From an uncultured Lachnospiraceae bacterium (lineage in GTDB: Bacteria > Bacillota > Clostridia > Lachnospirales > Lachnospiraceae): a stretch of 64,000 nt of DNA. The notes below the pieces were generated by a model. The model made no database searches and was not told the DNA's origin. It saw only the letters and a list, made by a program, of their open reading frames with translations. Within the stretch, counting starts at the first letter, position 1; each line of letters opens with the position of its first letter. Position numbers and translations under genes: made by a program. The DNA lies in assembly GCA_947626285.1 (NCBI GenBank), contig CANQRR010000008.1, positions 29,891 to 93,890 of the forward strand, in the 5' to 3' direction. This document shows positions 7,461 to 16,925 of this stretch, in pieces.

Positions 7461-8831
7461 ATGGACAATACCCAGACAGTTCCAACGATCGGCGCGGCCA
7501 TCGGCGAAAACCGGCAGAATATGAGCGCTCTTCTCCCGATTCAGGAAAGCTTCGACCTGATCCAGCGCGACGTCCGGATCGGCGGACGCGACTGTTCGCT
7601 CTACTTTATAGATGGGATGATGAAGGATGAAGTGATGTTCAAGATCCTCGATTCCTTCCAGAAGATCAAGGACAGCGACATGCCGCAGGACGCGACCGGC
7701 TTTTCCCAGCAGCTGATCCCCTACGCGGAAGTCGACATCTACGGGGATTTCGACCAGATCCTGAGGAACGTACTCTCCGGCGTGCCGGTGTTGTTTGTCG
7801 ATGGGTACGAGGCCGGGATCGCGATCGACTGCCGGACCTACCCCGCGCGGAATGTCGACGAACCGGAGAAAGACAAATCCCTGCGCGGCTCCAAGGACGG
7901 CTTCGTGGAGACCGTCGTGTTCGACACCGCGCTGATCCGCCGGAGGATCCGCGACCCGCACCTTGTCATGGAGATGCTTGAGGTGGGCGACTCCTCGCGC
8001 TCCGACGTCGTCCTTGGCTACATGAGCAATCTGGTCGATCCGAACATGCTGTCGAATCTGAGAGAACGTATCAAGGCGTTGAAGGTATCCGATCTGTGCA
8101 TGAACCAGCAGAGCCTGGCGGAGGCGCTGATCGGAACCAAATGGTACAACCCGTTCCCCAAATTCAAGTTTACGGAGCGGCCGGACACGACCGCGGCCTG
8201 TCTCATGGAGGGGAAGATTGCGATCCTTGTGGACAACTCTCCATCCGCGATGATCCTTCCGACCTCGATCTTTGACATGATCGAGGAGGCCAACGACTAT
8301 TACTTCCCCGCATGGACCGCCCTTTACCTCAAGCTTTCGCGCATACTCATCCTACTTTTGACGGTCTTTCTGACGCCGACCTTCCTGCTTCTGATGAATC
8401 ACCCGCAGTGGCTCCCGGCGTCCCTGGAGTTTATCGCCGTCAAGGATACGGTCAACATCCCGCTCGTCTGCCAGTTCCTGATCCTCGAGGTCGCGATCGA
8501 CGGCCTGCGGCTCGCGGCCCTGAACACGCCCAGCATGCTCAGCACCCCGCTCAGCATCTTCGCCGGTCTGGTGCTCGGCGAATTTGCCGTCAACTCCGGC
8601 TGGTTCAACGCGGAGGTCATGCTGTATATGGCGTTCGTGGCGATCGCCAATTACACAGAGCCAAACTTTGAACTCGGTTATGCGTTGAAATTCATGCGCA
8701 TCATCCTCCTGCTCCTGACCGCGGCGTTCGGGCTGTTCGGCTTTTTGGCCGGGTGCGCTTTCCTTGTGATCCTGTTATGCACGAACCGCACGCTCACCGG
8801 GAGAAGCTATCTGAATATAACGCTTCCGTGA
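7461..8831 (+). CDS. Spore germination protein, SpoVAF/GerA family
   Basis: The 456-residue protein has the GerA-family layout: a cytoplasmic N-terminal half (residues 1-290) and four to five membrane helices at the C terminus. Blocks such as VRIGGRDCSLYFIDGMMKDE, RTYPARNVDEPE, GFVETVVFDTALIRRRIRD and WYNPFPKFKFTERPD resemble SpoVAF more than GerAA germinant receptors. SpoVAF proteins act with the SpoVA dipicolinate channel during germination. No spoVA genes or GerB/GerC partners lie nearby, so this copy stands alone. Its ribosome site lies in the hairpin described at 7385-7460. Confidence 0.85.
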   Translation: MDNTQTVPTIGAAIGENRQNMSALLPIQESFDLIQRDVRIGGRDCSLYFIDGMMKDEVMFKILDSFQKIKDSDMPQDATGFSQQLIPYAEVDIYGDFDQILRNVLSGVPVLFVDGYEAGIAIDCRTYPARNVDEPEKDKSLRGSKDGFVETVVFDTALIRRRIRDPHLVMEMLEVGDSSRSDVVLGYMSNLVDPNMLSNLRERIKALKVSDLCMNQQSLAEALIGTKWYNPFPKFKFTERPDTTAACLMEGKIAILVDNSPSAMILPTSIFDMIEEANDYYFPAWTALYLKLSRILILLLTVFLTPTFLLLMNHPQWLPASLEFIAVKDTVNIPLVCQFLILEVAIDGLRLAALNTPSMLSTPLSIFAGLVLGEFAVNSGWFNAEVMLYMAFVAIANYTEPNFELGYALKFMRIILLLLTAAFGLFGFLAGCAFLVILLCTNRTLTGRSYLNITLP

Positions 8832-8875
8832 AATTCGACAAAAGTTTTCCGGGCGTCAAAATCTCCTGATTACAC

Positions 8876-8910
8876 AAAAACCGCTGCATGCTCGAAAAAA
8901 AGCATGCAGC
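8876..8910 (-). terminator. Terminator of the RNase E/G operon
   Basis: GCTGCATGCT (8883-8892) pairs perfectly with AGCATGCAGC (8901-8910) across an 8-nt loop. On the minus strand the stem is followed by GG and then TTTTT. It begins four bases beyond the rng stop codon. Confidence 0.75.
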
Positions 8911-8914
8911 GAAG

Positions 8915-10201
8915 CTATACTGCTCTCACACATTCCGCCAGAGGGCGCTCGCGCTTCTGACGGGTGATCTCGACAAGCGAGAGCTTCGTCATATCCACGA
9001 GAACGGTGTGAACCGGATCCCGGCGAAGCTCCTCCTCCAGCTCTGAGAGAAGGATCCGGCGGGATTCCTCTTTTTCCATGTTGATAAAATCCACGACGAT
9101 GATCCCGCTCAGGTTGCGCAGTCTCAGCTGGCGCGCGATCTCTGCGGCCGCCTCACGGTTGATCTTCAAAAAGGCGGCTTCGCGCTCTCTTCCGCCCTCA
9201 AACTTTCCGGTATTGACATCGATCACCGTGAGCGCTTCCGTCTGCTGGATCACAAGATAGCCTCCCGACTTCAGCCAGACGCGCTCCTGCAGCGCCTGCG
9301 CGAGCTGGGATTCCAGCGAATACAGCTTTTGCATTGGCAAAAGATCGTCCTGATACAGGGAGAGCTTTCTCAAGTCTTCCGGCTGGCGTTCGGAGAGATA
9401 TTCACGGATCTCACGGTACAATTCTTCCTCGTCAGTCAAGATCTGCTCCGCCTCCGAATCGTAGAGATTGGACAATCGGTGCAGATACGCGGGAGGCTCC
9501 TCATACAAACAGGAAAAACAGGGACGGTACTGCGCGTGAGCCATCAGTCTTTTATAGCGTTCTTCCAGCTGCGCCATGTCCCGGAGAAGATAATCCTCCG
9601 GTGCACCGCCTGCATTCGTACGAAAGAGCCAGCTGTATCTGCCTGCCGCGCGATCGCCCGCTTCCGCTTCGTTTGTCATATTTCGGTCTCCTGCTTCCCT
9701 TTCAGGATCTGGCCCGATCGAGTGCCGACCGGAATTCCCTGCATTCGTTCCATATGCGGCTGCGAGAGACAAAAGCCTTTCCTTCTCTCCCCTGGGAAGC
9801 TTTGCGGAGACGGAATTCCGGTCCTTTCCGGTCGTAAGAAGCACATATTTCCCATGCAGTGCCAGATTGGTCGTCACAGAAGGGTATTTTGTCTTCATGC
9901 CCTCCCGCGCGATCTGCACCAGAAGTTCGTCTCCGGCCTGCGGAAGTTTGGAAGCGCCCTTTTTCATGTAAACAGGGCGCTTTATGTCGTCCAACGCCAG
10001 ATGGCACAACACGCCCGGCGCGATCTCCACAAAAGCCGCCCCTATGTTCTTTGCGATGTTTTTGATCCTGCCGATGTAAATGCTGCCGAGCACATATTTG
10101 GCCTGAGGAGGATCGCAGTGGATCTCCAGCGCTCTCTGCCCATCCAGCAGGAAGGAACAGATCTTTCCATTCATGCGGGTGATCAGATATTTTTTGTCCA
10201 T
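8915..10201 (-). CDS. Ribonuclease E/G family protein
   Basis: An S1-like RNA-binding segment (LGSIYIGRIKNIAKNIGAAFVEI) precedes the catalytic core. The metal-binding aspartates are visible in TVIDVNTGKF and IVVDFINM. The enzyme would cut single-stranded RNA in rRNA and mRNA processing. The start MDKKYLITRMNG shares one base with the stop of the upstream gene (TGATG). The protein ends at LAECVRAV and lacks the CPxC Zn-link that joins RNase E/G dimers. A Gly/Glu/Arg-rich low-complexity stretch interrupts it near residues 145-190. At 428 residues it is shorter than E. coli RNase G. Confidence 0.88.
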   Translation of the reverse strand: MDKKYLITRMNGKICSFLLDGQRALEIHCDPPQAKYVLGSIYIGRIKNIAKNIGAAFVEIAPGVLCHLALDDIKRPVYMKKGASKLPQAGDELLVQIAREGMKTKYPSVTTNLALHGKYVLLTTGKDRNSVSAKLPRGEKERLLSLAAAYGTNAGNSGRHSIGPDPEREAGDRNMTNEAEAGDRAAGRYSWLFRTNAGGAPEDYLLRDMAQLEERYKRLMAHAQYRPCFSCLYEEPPAYLHRLSNLYDSEAEQILTDEEELYREIREYLSERQPEDLRKLSLYQDDLLPMQKLYSLESQLAQALQERVWLKSGGYLVIQQTEALTVIDVNTGKFEGGREREAAFLKINREAAAEIARQLRLRNLSGIIVVDFINMEKEESRRILLSELEEELRRDPVHTVLVDMTKLSLVEITRQKRERPLAECVRAV

Positions 10202-11073
10202 CACAGAATCTCCCTGCCGAGCGCGCCAAGCGGTGTCAGTCTGCGCGTTTCTCCGGCGCACATGACAGTCACGCTTTCGTCCGTTTTTTGAGCCGTGTCA
10301 CTTGTCGTATCCGCGTAGAGTTCGCAGCGGTTGATCTCATACGCAAAAGGCGACGCTTCCACACCGTACGACCCAAGCAGCGCATCCATCACAAGCTCCG
10401 GTTTGAGGTTTGCCGCGCTGCCCGACGCGAGCCGCAGAAAGACGGCTCCGGGATTCGCGGCTGTCTTCTCCTCTTCTGCGTCCGACTCCGCCTTCGCCTT
10501 GCTCTGCTCCATGACAGGCACATAACGCATCTCGTATATCATCGGGCGGATATCCACTTCTCTTTCTGATTTTTTCGTTTTTTTCCACACGGGGATCTCT
10601 CTCCGTGCGCAGAATGACTCCACCGCCGATGCCAGATCTATCCTTTCTTCCGCACAGGCCGCAGCTTCTTTTTCCTGCACACTTCTTTGCAGACGCTCCG
10701 GCTCATATCCCGCCCGAAACCGCACGATATAGTCCGCCGCGGCCACGAGCGTCATGGCCTTATTCGCCTTGCCCTCCGGAACCTCATAGAATCCCGTCAC
10801 GCTGATTCCCTCGACGCCGACGCGATTCAGCGCGTCAATTGCCGCGCGGGATGAGATTGGCGTGCGCAGCTCGATATCCATGTACTCCGCATCGCTCGTC
10901 AGTCCCACGCCGAGCGGGGACGCGAACGACATGATCATATGCGGGCTTAAGCCTTCCGTGTACGCGATATCGATGCCTGCGCGCCGGATCGCCTTCTGGA
11001 AATAGCGCATCACGTCGAGATGCCCGATAAATTTCATATTTCCCTGCTTAGAGAATTTCACTCTTACCTTCAA
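10201..11073 (-). CDS. TIGR03936/DUF2344 family radical-SAM-linked protein
   Basis: The N terminus KVRVKFSKQGNMKFIGHLDVMR and GLSPHMIMSFASPLGVGLTSDAEY identify the DUF2344 family, which is encoded next to or fused with a radical SAM partner. Here the partner is the TIGR03960 gene just upstream. There is no ATG in the right place. A TTG at 11073 with GGAAGGAG 7 nt upstream is the best start and gives 290 residues; the open frame continues upstream but would overlap the partner gene. The C-terminal half includes a variable charged region. Biochemical function is unknown, and an RNA modification role is only suggested by the rng neighbour. Confidence 0.85.
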   Translation of the reverse strand: MKVRVKFSKQGNMKFIGHLDVMRYFQKAIRRAGIDIAYTEGLSPHMIMSFASPLGVGLTSDAEYMDIELRTPISSRAAIDALNRVGVEGISVTGFYEVPEGKANKAMTLVAAADYIVRFRAGYEPERLQRSVQEKEAAACAEERIDLASAVESFCARREIPVWKKTKKSEREVDIRPMIYEMRYVPVMEQSKAKAESDAEEEKTAANPGAVFLRLASGSAANLKPELVMDALLGSYGVEASPFAYEINRCELYADTTSDTAQKTDESVTVMCAGETRRLTPLGALGREIL

Positions 11074-11156
11074 AGCCGAAACTCCTTCCGAATCCGGTTT
11101 TCGCCGGCGTGTGTTTCCGTTTCCCGTTTCTGTTTTCCATTCCCTCGCCGGCAGGC

Positions 11157-13022
11157 TCAGGCGCGCTTCATCGTACACACGCCGCCATGGTACGCCGCCG
11201 CTCCGCAGCCGGAGCACTGTTCGCGGCAGTTCGGCGTCACGGTCTCCTCGTGCGCCTTCTTCCATTCCTTTTTCAGAAATTCCTTGGACACGCCGACGCG
11301 GATAAAATCCCAGGGCAAAATCTCATCCAGGCTCCGCTCCCGCATCGTGTAGAAATCCATGTCAACGCCGACCGCCTCAAACGCCTGCAGCCAGCGGTCA
11401 TAATCCCAGCACTCCGTCCAGGCGTCGTACAACGCCCCGCGCCGGTAGGCATCCAGAATCACGTCACAGATCCGGCGGTCCCCGCGCGCAAACACGCCTT
11501 CCAGCAGGGTCACATCCGCGTGGTGCCAGTTGTAGCGGATGCTCTTCTGGTTCAGCATTGCCTTGATCTCATGGTTGACCGTCTTCGCGAAGCCGAGATA
11601 ATCGCCCGGCTGGAACATCGAAGCCCACTGGAGCGGCGTGAACGGCTTCGGGACAAAAAAGGAGGTGCTGACGGTGATCTGGCACTTTCCGTTTCTCTGC
11701 TCCTTCGGGATCTCATAATATTTTTCGGCGATCCGCTCCGCCAGGTGCGCGATCTCCCTGCGATCCTCCTCCGTCTCAGTCGGAAGCCCCAGCATGAAAT
11801 ACAGCTTGACTTTGTTCCAACCGCCGTGGAATGCCTCGTCCGCGCCTTGCAAGATCACTTCTTCCGTCAATCCCTTGTTGATCACGTTGCGCAATCGCTG
11901 TGAACCCGCCTCCGGCGCAAATGTCAGGCTGCTCTTCCGCACGTCCTGCACCTTGCTCATGACGTCGAGCGAGAATGCGTCGATGCGCAGGGAAGGCAGG
12001 GAAATATTGATCTTTTTATCCTGGTACTCTTCAATCAGATAGTTGACGATCCCCGGCAGTTCACTGTAGTCGCTGGAACTCAAGGAGCTTAAGGAGATCT
12101 CCTCATGTCCGGTGCTTGCAAGCATCCGATCCGCGTGTTCTTTCAGGCAGGAGAGGCTGCGCTCTCTGGTCGGACGGTAGATCATCCCCGCCTGGCAGAA
12201 GCGGCAACCGCGGATGCAGCCGCGCTGGATCTCAAGAACGACGCGGTCCTGCGTCACCTTGATAAACGGAACGATCGGCGCGTCCGGGTACGGCGCATCC
12301 GTCATATCCATCTGTACCTGTTTTTCAACAACGGCCGGGATATCCGCCTCAAGCGGCGTAAAAGCCGCGATCGTTCCGTCCTCATGGTAAGTCGTCTCAT
12401 AGAGGGACGGTACATAGATGCCCGGTATCCGCGCGGCTCTGCGAAGGAACTCCTGCCGTGGCACTCCTTCCTTTTTGCATGCTTTGTACAGATCGAACAG
12501 CGCGTCGTAGACCGTCTCGCCCTCTCCAATGTAAAACAGATCAAAGAACGCCGCGAGCGGCTCCGGATTGTACGCGCACGGGCCGCCGCCGATCACAATC
12601 GGGCAGTCCTCTTGCCGCTCCTTTGAAAGCAGCGGGATCCCGCTTAAGTCCAGCACCTGCAGAACGTTTGTGTAGCACATCTCATACTGCAGGGTGATTC
12701 CCAGGAAGTCGAACGCCCGGATCGGATCCTGAGACTCCAGGGCAAACAGCGGAATCTTCTTATCGCGCATGATCTTGTCCAGGTCCACCCACGGCGAATA
12801 GACGCGCTCGCACCAGACATCCTCTCTGCGGTTGAACATGTCGTACAGGATCTGAATCCCGAGGTGGGACATCCCGATCTCATAAACGTCCGGGAAGCAC
12901 ATCGCGAAGCGGATCGCCACCTCATCTTTTTTCTTCATTACTGAGTTGACCTCCCCGCCGATGTAGCGGGCAGGCTTCTCAATGCTCAGCAGGATCTCAT
13001 CGCTCAACGCAAGTTTTCTCAT
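11157..13022 (-). CDS. TIGR03960 family B12-binding-like/radical SAM protein
   Basis: The 621-residue protein begins MRKLALSDEILLSIEKPARY, as is typical of the family. An N-terminal B12-binding-like Rossmann domain (FPDVYEIGMSHLGIQILYD) is followed by the radical SAM core with the cluster motif in RGCIRGCRFCQAG. A C-terminal cysteine pair CSGCG is also present. Substrate and product are unknown for the family. The consistent pairing with the DUF2344 protein and with RNase E/G, seen again here, suggests that it modifies or matures RNA or ribosomes, but that is inference. Confidence 0.88.
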   Translation of the reverse strand: MRKLALSDEILLSIEKPARYIGGEVNSVMKKKDEVAIRFAMCFPDVYEIGMSHLGIQILYDMFNRREDVWCERVYSPWVDLDKIMRDKKIPLFALESQDPIRAFDFLGITLQYEMCYTNVLQVLDLSGIPLLSKERQEDCPIVIGGGPCAYNPEPLAAFFDLFYIGEGETVYDALFDLYKACKKEGVPRQEFLRRAARIPGIYVPSLYETTYHEDGTIAAFTPLEADIPAVVEKQVQMDMTDAPYPDAPIVPFIKVTQDRVVLEIQRGCIRGCRFCQAGMIYRPTRERSLSCLKEHADRMLASTGHEEISLSSLSSSDYSELPGIVNYLIEEYQDKKINISLPSLRIDAFSLDVMSKVQDVRKSSLTFAPEAGSQRLRNVINKGLTEEVILQGADEAFHGGWNKVKLYFMLGLPTETEEDRREIAHLAERIAEKYYEIPKEQRNGKCQITVSTSFFVPKPFTPLQWASMFQPGDYLGFAKTVNHEIKAMLNQKSIRYNWHHADVTLLEGVFARGDRRICDVILDAYRRGALYDAWTECWDYDRWLQAFEAVGVDMDFYTMRERSLDEILPWDFIRVGVSKEFLKKEWKKAHEETVTPNCREQCSGCGAAAYHGGVCTMKRA

Positions 13023-13074
13023 GCAATCATCAACCTCTGTCCGAATGTCTTACCGTTTTCCCTTTATCATACGA

Positions 13075-13101
13075 CGGATCAGGAAACCGCTCCCTGATCC
13101 G
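13075..13101 (-). terminator. Inverted repeat after the SH3 protein gene
   Basis: CGGATCAGG (13075-13083) and CCTGATCCG (13093-13101) form a perfect 9-bp stem with a 9-nt loop. It lies 17 nt past the stop of the SH3 gene on the minus strand, but no T run follows, so termination would be weak. It may let part of the transcript continue into the radical SAM gene. Confidence 0.4.
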
Positions 13102-13117
13102 CCGCAGCATATCCGTC

Positions 13118-14752
13118 TTATCCGCGCACCCGCAGCGCGTCGATGTTTCTCGTCTCAACGCCGTTGGCCGCGGACATCCATGTGACCTCGACGACCTGTC
13201 CCACGCGTGGTGAACCGGACATCTCAAGGTCCGTGTTCGAAATGTCAAACGTGCGGTAGACGCCGTCTGATCCGGAGAGCTCCAGCTTCGAGGAAGTGCA
13301 TGCCGTCACGACGCCCTCCACACTGTACGACCGCTCCTCCACGCCCTCGTGCCGCGTATCGTCGACGACCTTGTTCGCCGTGTACGGCGCGCCCGCTCCT
13401 GAGTAACTGACCACGACCCGGTCGCCCGTGCAGATCGTATCCGCAAGCTGCATCTCCGCGTACATCGTGTTGAAGCTGACGTCGCCCCGCCCGTCGTCGC
13501 AACGCACCAGCAGAGAACCGTAGGAAGCGTCCAGGACCGTGCCGCTCACCGTCGCGTTCGACACGTAGCTGTCTGTCACCGGCTTCGCCCACGACAGATA
13601 CTCCGCGTAGACATAGCCGATATTTCCAAAAAGTTTCACACGGATCCAGCCGTTATCGGTAGCGCCCGTGACCTCGACCACCTGCCCTTTGGCAAGACCG
13701 CCCAGGATCGCGGAGTCGGACGAATGGTCCGCCCGCACATTGACACCGACCGTCGCGTACATGGTTCCGTTCATATTTTTGGTGAGCACCGGCTTCTTCG
13801 TGCTGACGTAGTCGCCCCAGATATAGCCGGTAGTTCCGTCGTTGTACTGGATCTGGATCCAGCCGTCGCTCGTATACCCGGTCTGCGTGACGCCGGAACC
13901 GGCGTACAGGCCGCCCAGAACCGCGGCGCTCAGATTTCCGGCCGCGCGCACGTTGACATCCGCCGTCGCGTAGACGGTGCGGACAAGCGGCGTGATCGTC
14001 ATAACCGGCTCCTCCGGCTCCGGCTCTTTGTAATCGGACAGGTCCGGGAGATCGATCGTCACGCCATCCTCATTCGAATGGAACTGTGCGAGCGCCTGCG
14101 TGAAAAAGGTCTCCGCGTGGTCTTCGGAGGAGACCGTATAGATGATCTGAAGGCGTCTCTGCACCACATGCCCATCCTTGTCCGTGTCCATGGTGCCCTG
14201 CAGAGAGTCGATCGTGACGCCCTCGTCGGGCCCGACTCCGGTCAGCAGCTTCTTCGCGTAATCGCCGAGCGTCTCAGCCGTGGCGCCGAAGTAATAGGTC
14301 GTCCCGGCCCCGTCGCTTTTCGAGTAGAGCATTTTCAGATAATTGCTCGTCATATCCAGATAGATCTCCGAATTGATCATCGTCCAGATATCTTCGCGCT
14401 CCATCGCGCGCTTCTGCTTGCCATCCGCGGATGCCGTGTAGTAGTATCCGTCCAGATAATAACTGGTCGAAGAGCTCTCGTCCGTAAGCGTCTCTATGGA
14501 CGCTTTCAGGAAATTGCTCTTGATCCCGGACAGCTTCAACTGCACTTTTTTCTCAGAGGACAGGTTCGTCTCAGAAGACACCGTCGTCTCGCTGACGCTC
14601 ACATCCAGGCCGTCCAGCGCGTCCTGTCCCTGCACCGCGGTATTGTAGGAGGTTTCCACCTCCGGGGCAAACGCGGCCTGCACGCCTGCGCCCCCGAAAG
14701 CCGCCATGCACAGCGCGCACAGCGCTCCTAAGATCCATCTTTTCTGTCTCAT
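13118..14752 (-). CDS. Exported protein with two bacterial SH3 domains
   Basis: A signal peptide (MRQKRWILGALCALCMAAFG, then GGAGVQAAFA) opens the 544-residue protein. Residues about 30-260 form a Ser/Thr-rich domain like exported lipid- or wall-associated DUF6612-type proteins (low certainty). Two SH3_3 repeats follow, each with the pattern YATxxVNVRA...AxLGGL...GWIxI...GYxxxxYLS. These usually bind peptidoglycan peptides. A C-terminal module of about 130 residues is not recognised. AGGAG lies 11 nt before the chosen ATG. It follows the HisIE fusion gene by 89 nt and may be read from the his promoter. Confidence 0.78.
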   Translation of the reverse strand: MRQKRWILGALCALCMAAFGGAGVQAAFAPEVETSYNTAVQGQDALDGLDVSVSETTVSSETNLSSEKKVQLKLSGIKSNFLKASIETLTDESSSTSYYLDGYYYTASADGKQKRAMEREDIWTMINSEIYLDMTSNYLKMLYSKSDGAGTTYYFGATAETLGDYAKKLLTGVGPDEGVTIDSLQGTMDTDKDGHVVQRRLQIIYTVSSEDHAETFFTQALAQFHSNEDGVTIDLPDLSDYKEPEPEEPVMTITPLVRTVYATADVNVRAAGNLSAAVLGGLYAGSGVTQTGYTSDGWIQIQYNDGTTGYIWGDYVSTKKPVLTKNMNGTMYATVGVNVRADHSSDSAILGGLAKGQVVEVTGATDNGWIRVKLFGNIGYVYAEYLSWAKPVTDSYVSNATVSGTVLDASYGSLLVRCDDGRGDVSFNTMYAEMQLADTICTGDRVVVSYSGAGAPYTANKVVDDTRHEGVEERSYSVEGVVTACTSSKLELSGSDGVYRTFDISNTDLEMSGSPRVGQVVEVTWMSAANGVETRNIDALRVRG

Positions 14753-14841
14753 ATGCTCACCACTCCTTTCATCCTGCGAAGAATGCTCCCTATTGTCCTG
14801 CGCTTTTTCCGCCATAATTTTTGAAGGTCCGACCGGTCGAA

Positions 14842-16158
14842 TCAGCGCCGTGCCAGCTCCTCCGTGATATCCTCCCAGCTGACGCCCTTTTCCGCCATCA
14901 GCACCATCACATGGTAGAGGAAATCGGAAATCTCATACTTGATCTCCTCCGGGTCCGGGTTCTTGGCCGCGATTACGATCTCAGTCGCCTCCTCGCCCAC
15001 CTTCTTGAGGATCTTGTCGATCCCCTTGTCAAAGAGATAATTGGTATAGGAACCTTCTTTCGGATGAAGCCTGCGATCCTCGATCACTGCGAACACATCC
15101 TCAAACACCTTCAGCGGATTGGCCGCATCGTACTCCTTCTTCAGGATCGTGCGGTAGAAACAGCTCCGGTTCCCGGTATGGCAGGCCGCGCCCACCTGGG
15201 CCACCTTCGCGAGCAGCGTGTCGTTGTCGCAGTCGATGCGCAGCTCTTTCACATACTGGAAATGCCCGGAGGTCAGCCCCTTGATCCAAAGCTCCTGACG
15301 GCTGCGGCTGTAATAGGTCATCCTTCCGCTCGCGACGGTCGTCTCGAACGCCTCCCGATTCATATAGGCCACCATCAGCACTTCCTGGGTCTTGTAGCCC
15401 TGCACGACTACCGGGAGCAGGCCGTCGCTGTTTGTCTTGACCTCTTCCCAGGAAAGGGCGGATTCAAACAGGTTGACCGGAATCCCCTGCTCTTTCAGCG
15501 CGTGTTTCAGCTCCATCAATGGATAGTCCGGCTCCATGAACTTCCGCGCGCAGAGCGCTGTGACACTGTCAGAGGAAGCGATCGGACAGAAGCGTCCCCT
15601 TTCGTCCGTATCCCCTGTTTCCTTCGCCTCTTCGCACATGCAGATGCGCTCTTCGAAAGTCATATCCTCAGCGTTCACCGCAGATCCGTCGGAGAGAAAT
15701 CCTTCCGGAAATATGACGCCGCCAAGCAGTGCGGCTTGTGCCTTCGCCTGCGCAAACTCCCGATCCGTCCGCACGCAGGCAAGGATCTTCTCCCTGCCGA
15801 AGCGCTTTGAGACCTCCCCCGCCAGGCTGACATTGCCCTCCTTCGCGTAATTCAGGAAAACCCTGCGGCAGCCGGCGTAGAGAAGCTTCTTCACGTCCTC
15901 CGCGCGCCGAATGTTTCCGCCTCCGTACACCGGGATGTCGGTCGCGCGCACCATCTCCTTGATCAACCCGATCGACCGGTCATGTTCGGCGTCGCCCTCC
16001 GACAGGTCAAATACCAGAAGTGCATCCGCCCCAGCGTGGTCGTAGGCCTCCGCCAGCGCGACCGCATCGCCGGAGGCAAACGACCCCGGATCCATCCGGT
16101 CTTTCACTGCCCGTCCTGCTTTTAAGTAAAGCGGTACGATCATTTCTTTCTTTTTCAT
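14842..16158 (-). CDS. hisIE: HisA/HisF-like domain fused to HisI and HisE
   Basis: The 438-residue protein has three parts. Residues 1-225 are a shortened HisA/HisF-like barrel ([15 protein letters not shown] is the phosphate loop). Residues about 228-325 are phosphoribosyl-AMP cyclohydrolase, with the zinc-site signature [18 protein letters not shown] and [10 protein letters not shown]. Residues about 335-435 are phosphoribosyl-ATP pyrophosphatase with [15 protein letters not shown]. HisI and HisE catalyse steps 3 and 2 of histidine synthesis. In the barrel the N-terminal PxIDL catalytic Asp of HisA is missing (VPLYLKAG). HisA activity is therefore doubtful. It lies 25 nt after hisB. Confidence 0.9.
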   Translation of the reverse strand: MKKKEMIVPLYLKAGRAVKDRMDPGSFASGDAVALAEAYDHAGADALLVFDLSEGDAEHDRSIGLIKEMVRATDIPVYGGGNIRRAEDVKKLLYAGCRRVFLNYAKEGNVSLAGEVSKRFGREKILACVRTDREFAQAKAQAALLGGVIFPEGFLSDGSAVNAEDMTFEERICMCEEAKETGDTDERGRFCPIASSDSVTALCARKFMEPDYPLMELKHALKEQGIPVNLFESALSWEEVKTNSDGLLPVVVQGYKTQEVLMVAYMNREAFETTVASGRMTYYSRSRQELWIKGLTSGHFQYVKELRIDCDNDTLLAKVAQVGAACHTGNRSCFYRTILKKEYDAANPLKVFEDVFAVIEDRRLHPKEGSYTNYLFDKGIDKILKKVGEEATEIVIAAKNPDPEEIKYEISDFLYHVMVLMAEKGVSWEDITEELARR

Positions 16159-16183
16159 ATCATCTCATCCATTCTGCATTTTT

Positions 16184-16774
16184 TCAGGCAAGCGTTCCCT
16201 TGGTCGACAGAACATCTGTGATGCGCGGATCCAGTCCGACCGCCTCATCCAGCGCTTTCGCGAAAGCTTTGAACATCGCCTCCGCCATGTGGTGACTGTT
16301 TCCTCCGCTCAGCATTTTGAAATGCAGGTTCATCGCCGCAGAATAGGAAACGGCATAGAAAAATTCCCGCACCATCTCTGTGTCCAGATCCCCAATCCGT
16401 TCAGTCTGGAACGCGACATCCGAACCAAAGTATGGACGGCCGCCGAGATCCAGAGCGCACAGCATCAGCGTCTCATCCATCGGGAGAATACTGCTCCCGT
16501 ATCTGCGGATGCCCTTTTTCTCACCGAGTGCTTCCCGGATCGCCTGCCCGAGCGCGATGCCGGTATCCTCCACCGTGTGGTGACAGTCCACCTTGAGATC
16601 TCCCTTTACATCGACCTCTAGATCAAACAGTCCGTGGCGCGCGAAGCCTTCCAGCATATGGTCGAAAAATCCCACGCCGGTGCTTATCTTGTATGCGCCT
16701 GTCCCATCCAGATTTAGCCGGATGCGGATCTGCGTCTCTTTCGTATTTCTCACTACTTCCGCCTGTCTTCCCAT
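16184..16774 (-). CDS. hisB: Imidazoleglycerol-phosphate dehydratase HisB
   Basis: This 196-residue Mn-dependent enzyme converts imidazole glycerol phosphate to imidazole acetol phosphate. Family signatures with metal-binding His are visible: GVGFFDHML, DCHHTVEDTGIALGQA and SGGNSHHMAEAMFKAFAKAL. It is the monofunctional form without the phosphatase domain of E. coli HisB. It sits 151 nt downstream of hisD in the his operon. The gap holds no convincing gene. Confidence 0.97.
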   Translation of the reverse strand: MGRQAEVVRNTKETQIRIRLNLDGTGAYKISTGVGFFDHMLEGFARHGLFDLEVDVKGDLKVDCHHTVEDTGIALGQAIREALGEKKGIRRYGSSILPMDETLMLCALDLGGRPYFGSDVAFQTERIGDLDTEMVREFFYAVSYSAAMNLHFKMLSGGNSHHMAEAMFKAFAKALDEAVGLDPRITDVLSTKGTLA

Positions 16775-16925
16775 ATCGTTCTCCTTATCTGTCTACCCTT
16801 GCCGACAATATCCGTAATCCATTTTGAATAATCCATGCGTCTCGCTGTAATCCGTCTGTCTCTCTGTGTTCCATGTATCAGCTTTGTCTGCTCCTACCCG
16901 GACCGCTCTCCGCCGCGCGTACGCG

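Noticed and set aside
16775..16925. Small frame of about 29 codons between hisD and hisB
   Set aside because: No ribosome site and no typical protein composition. Probably a spacer.
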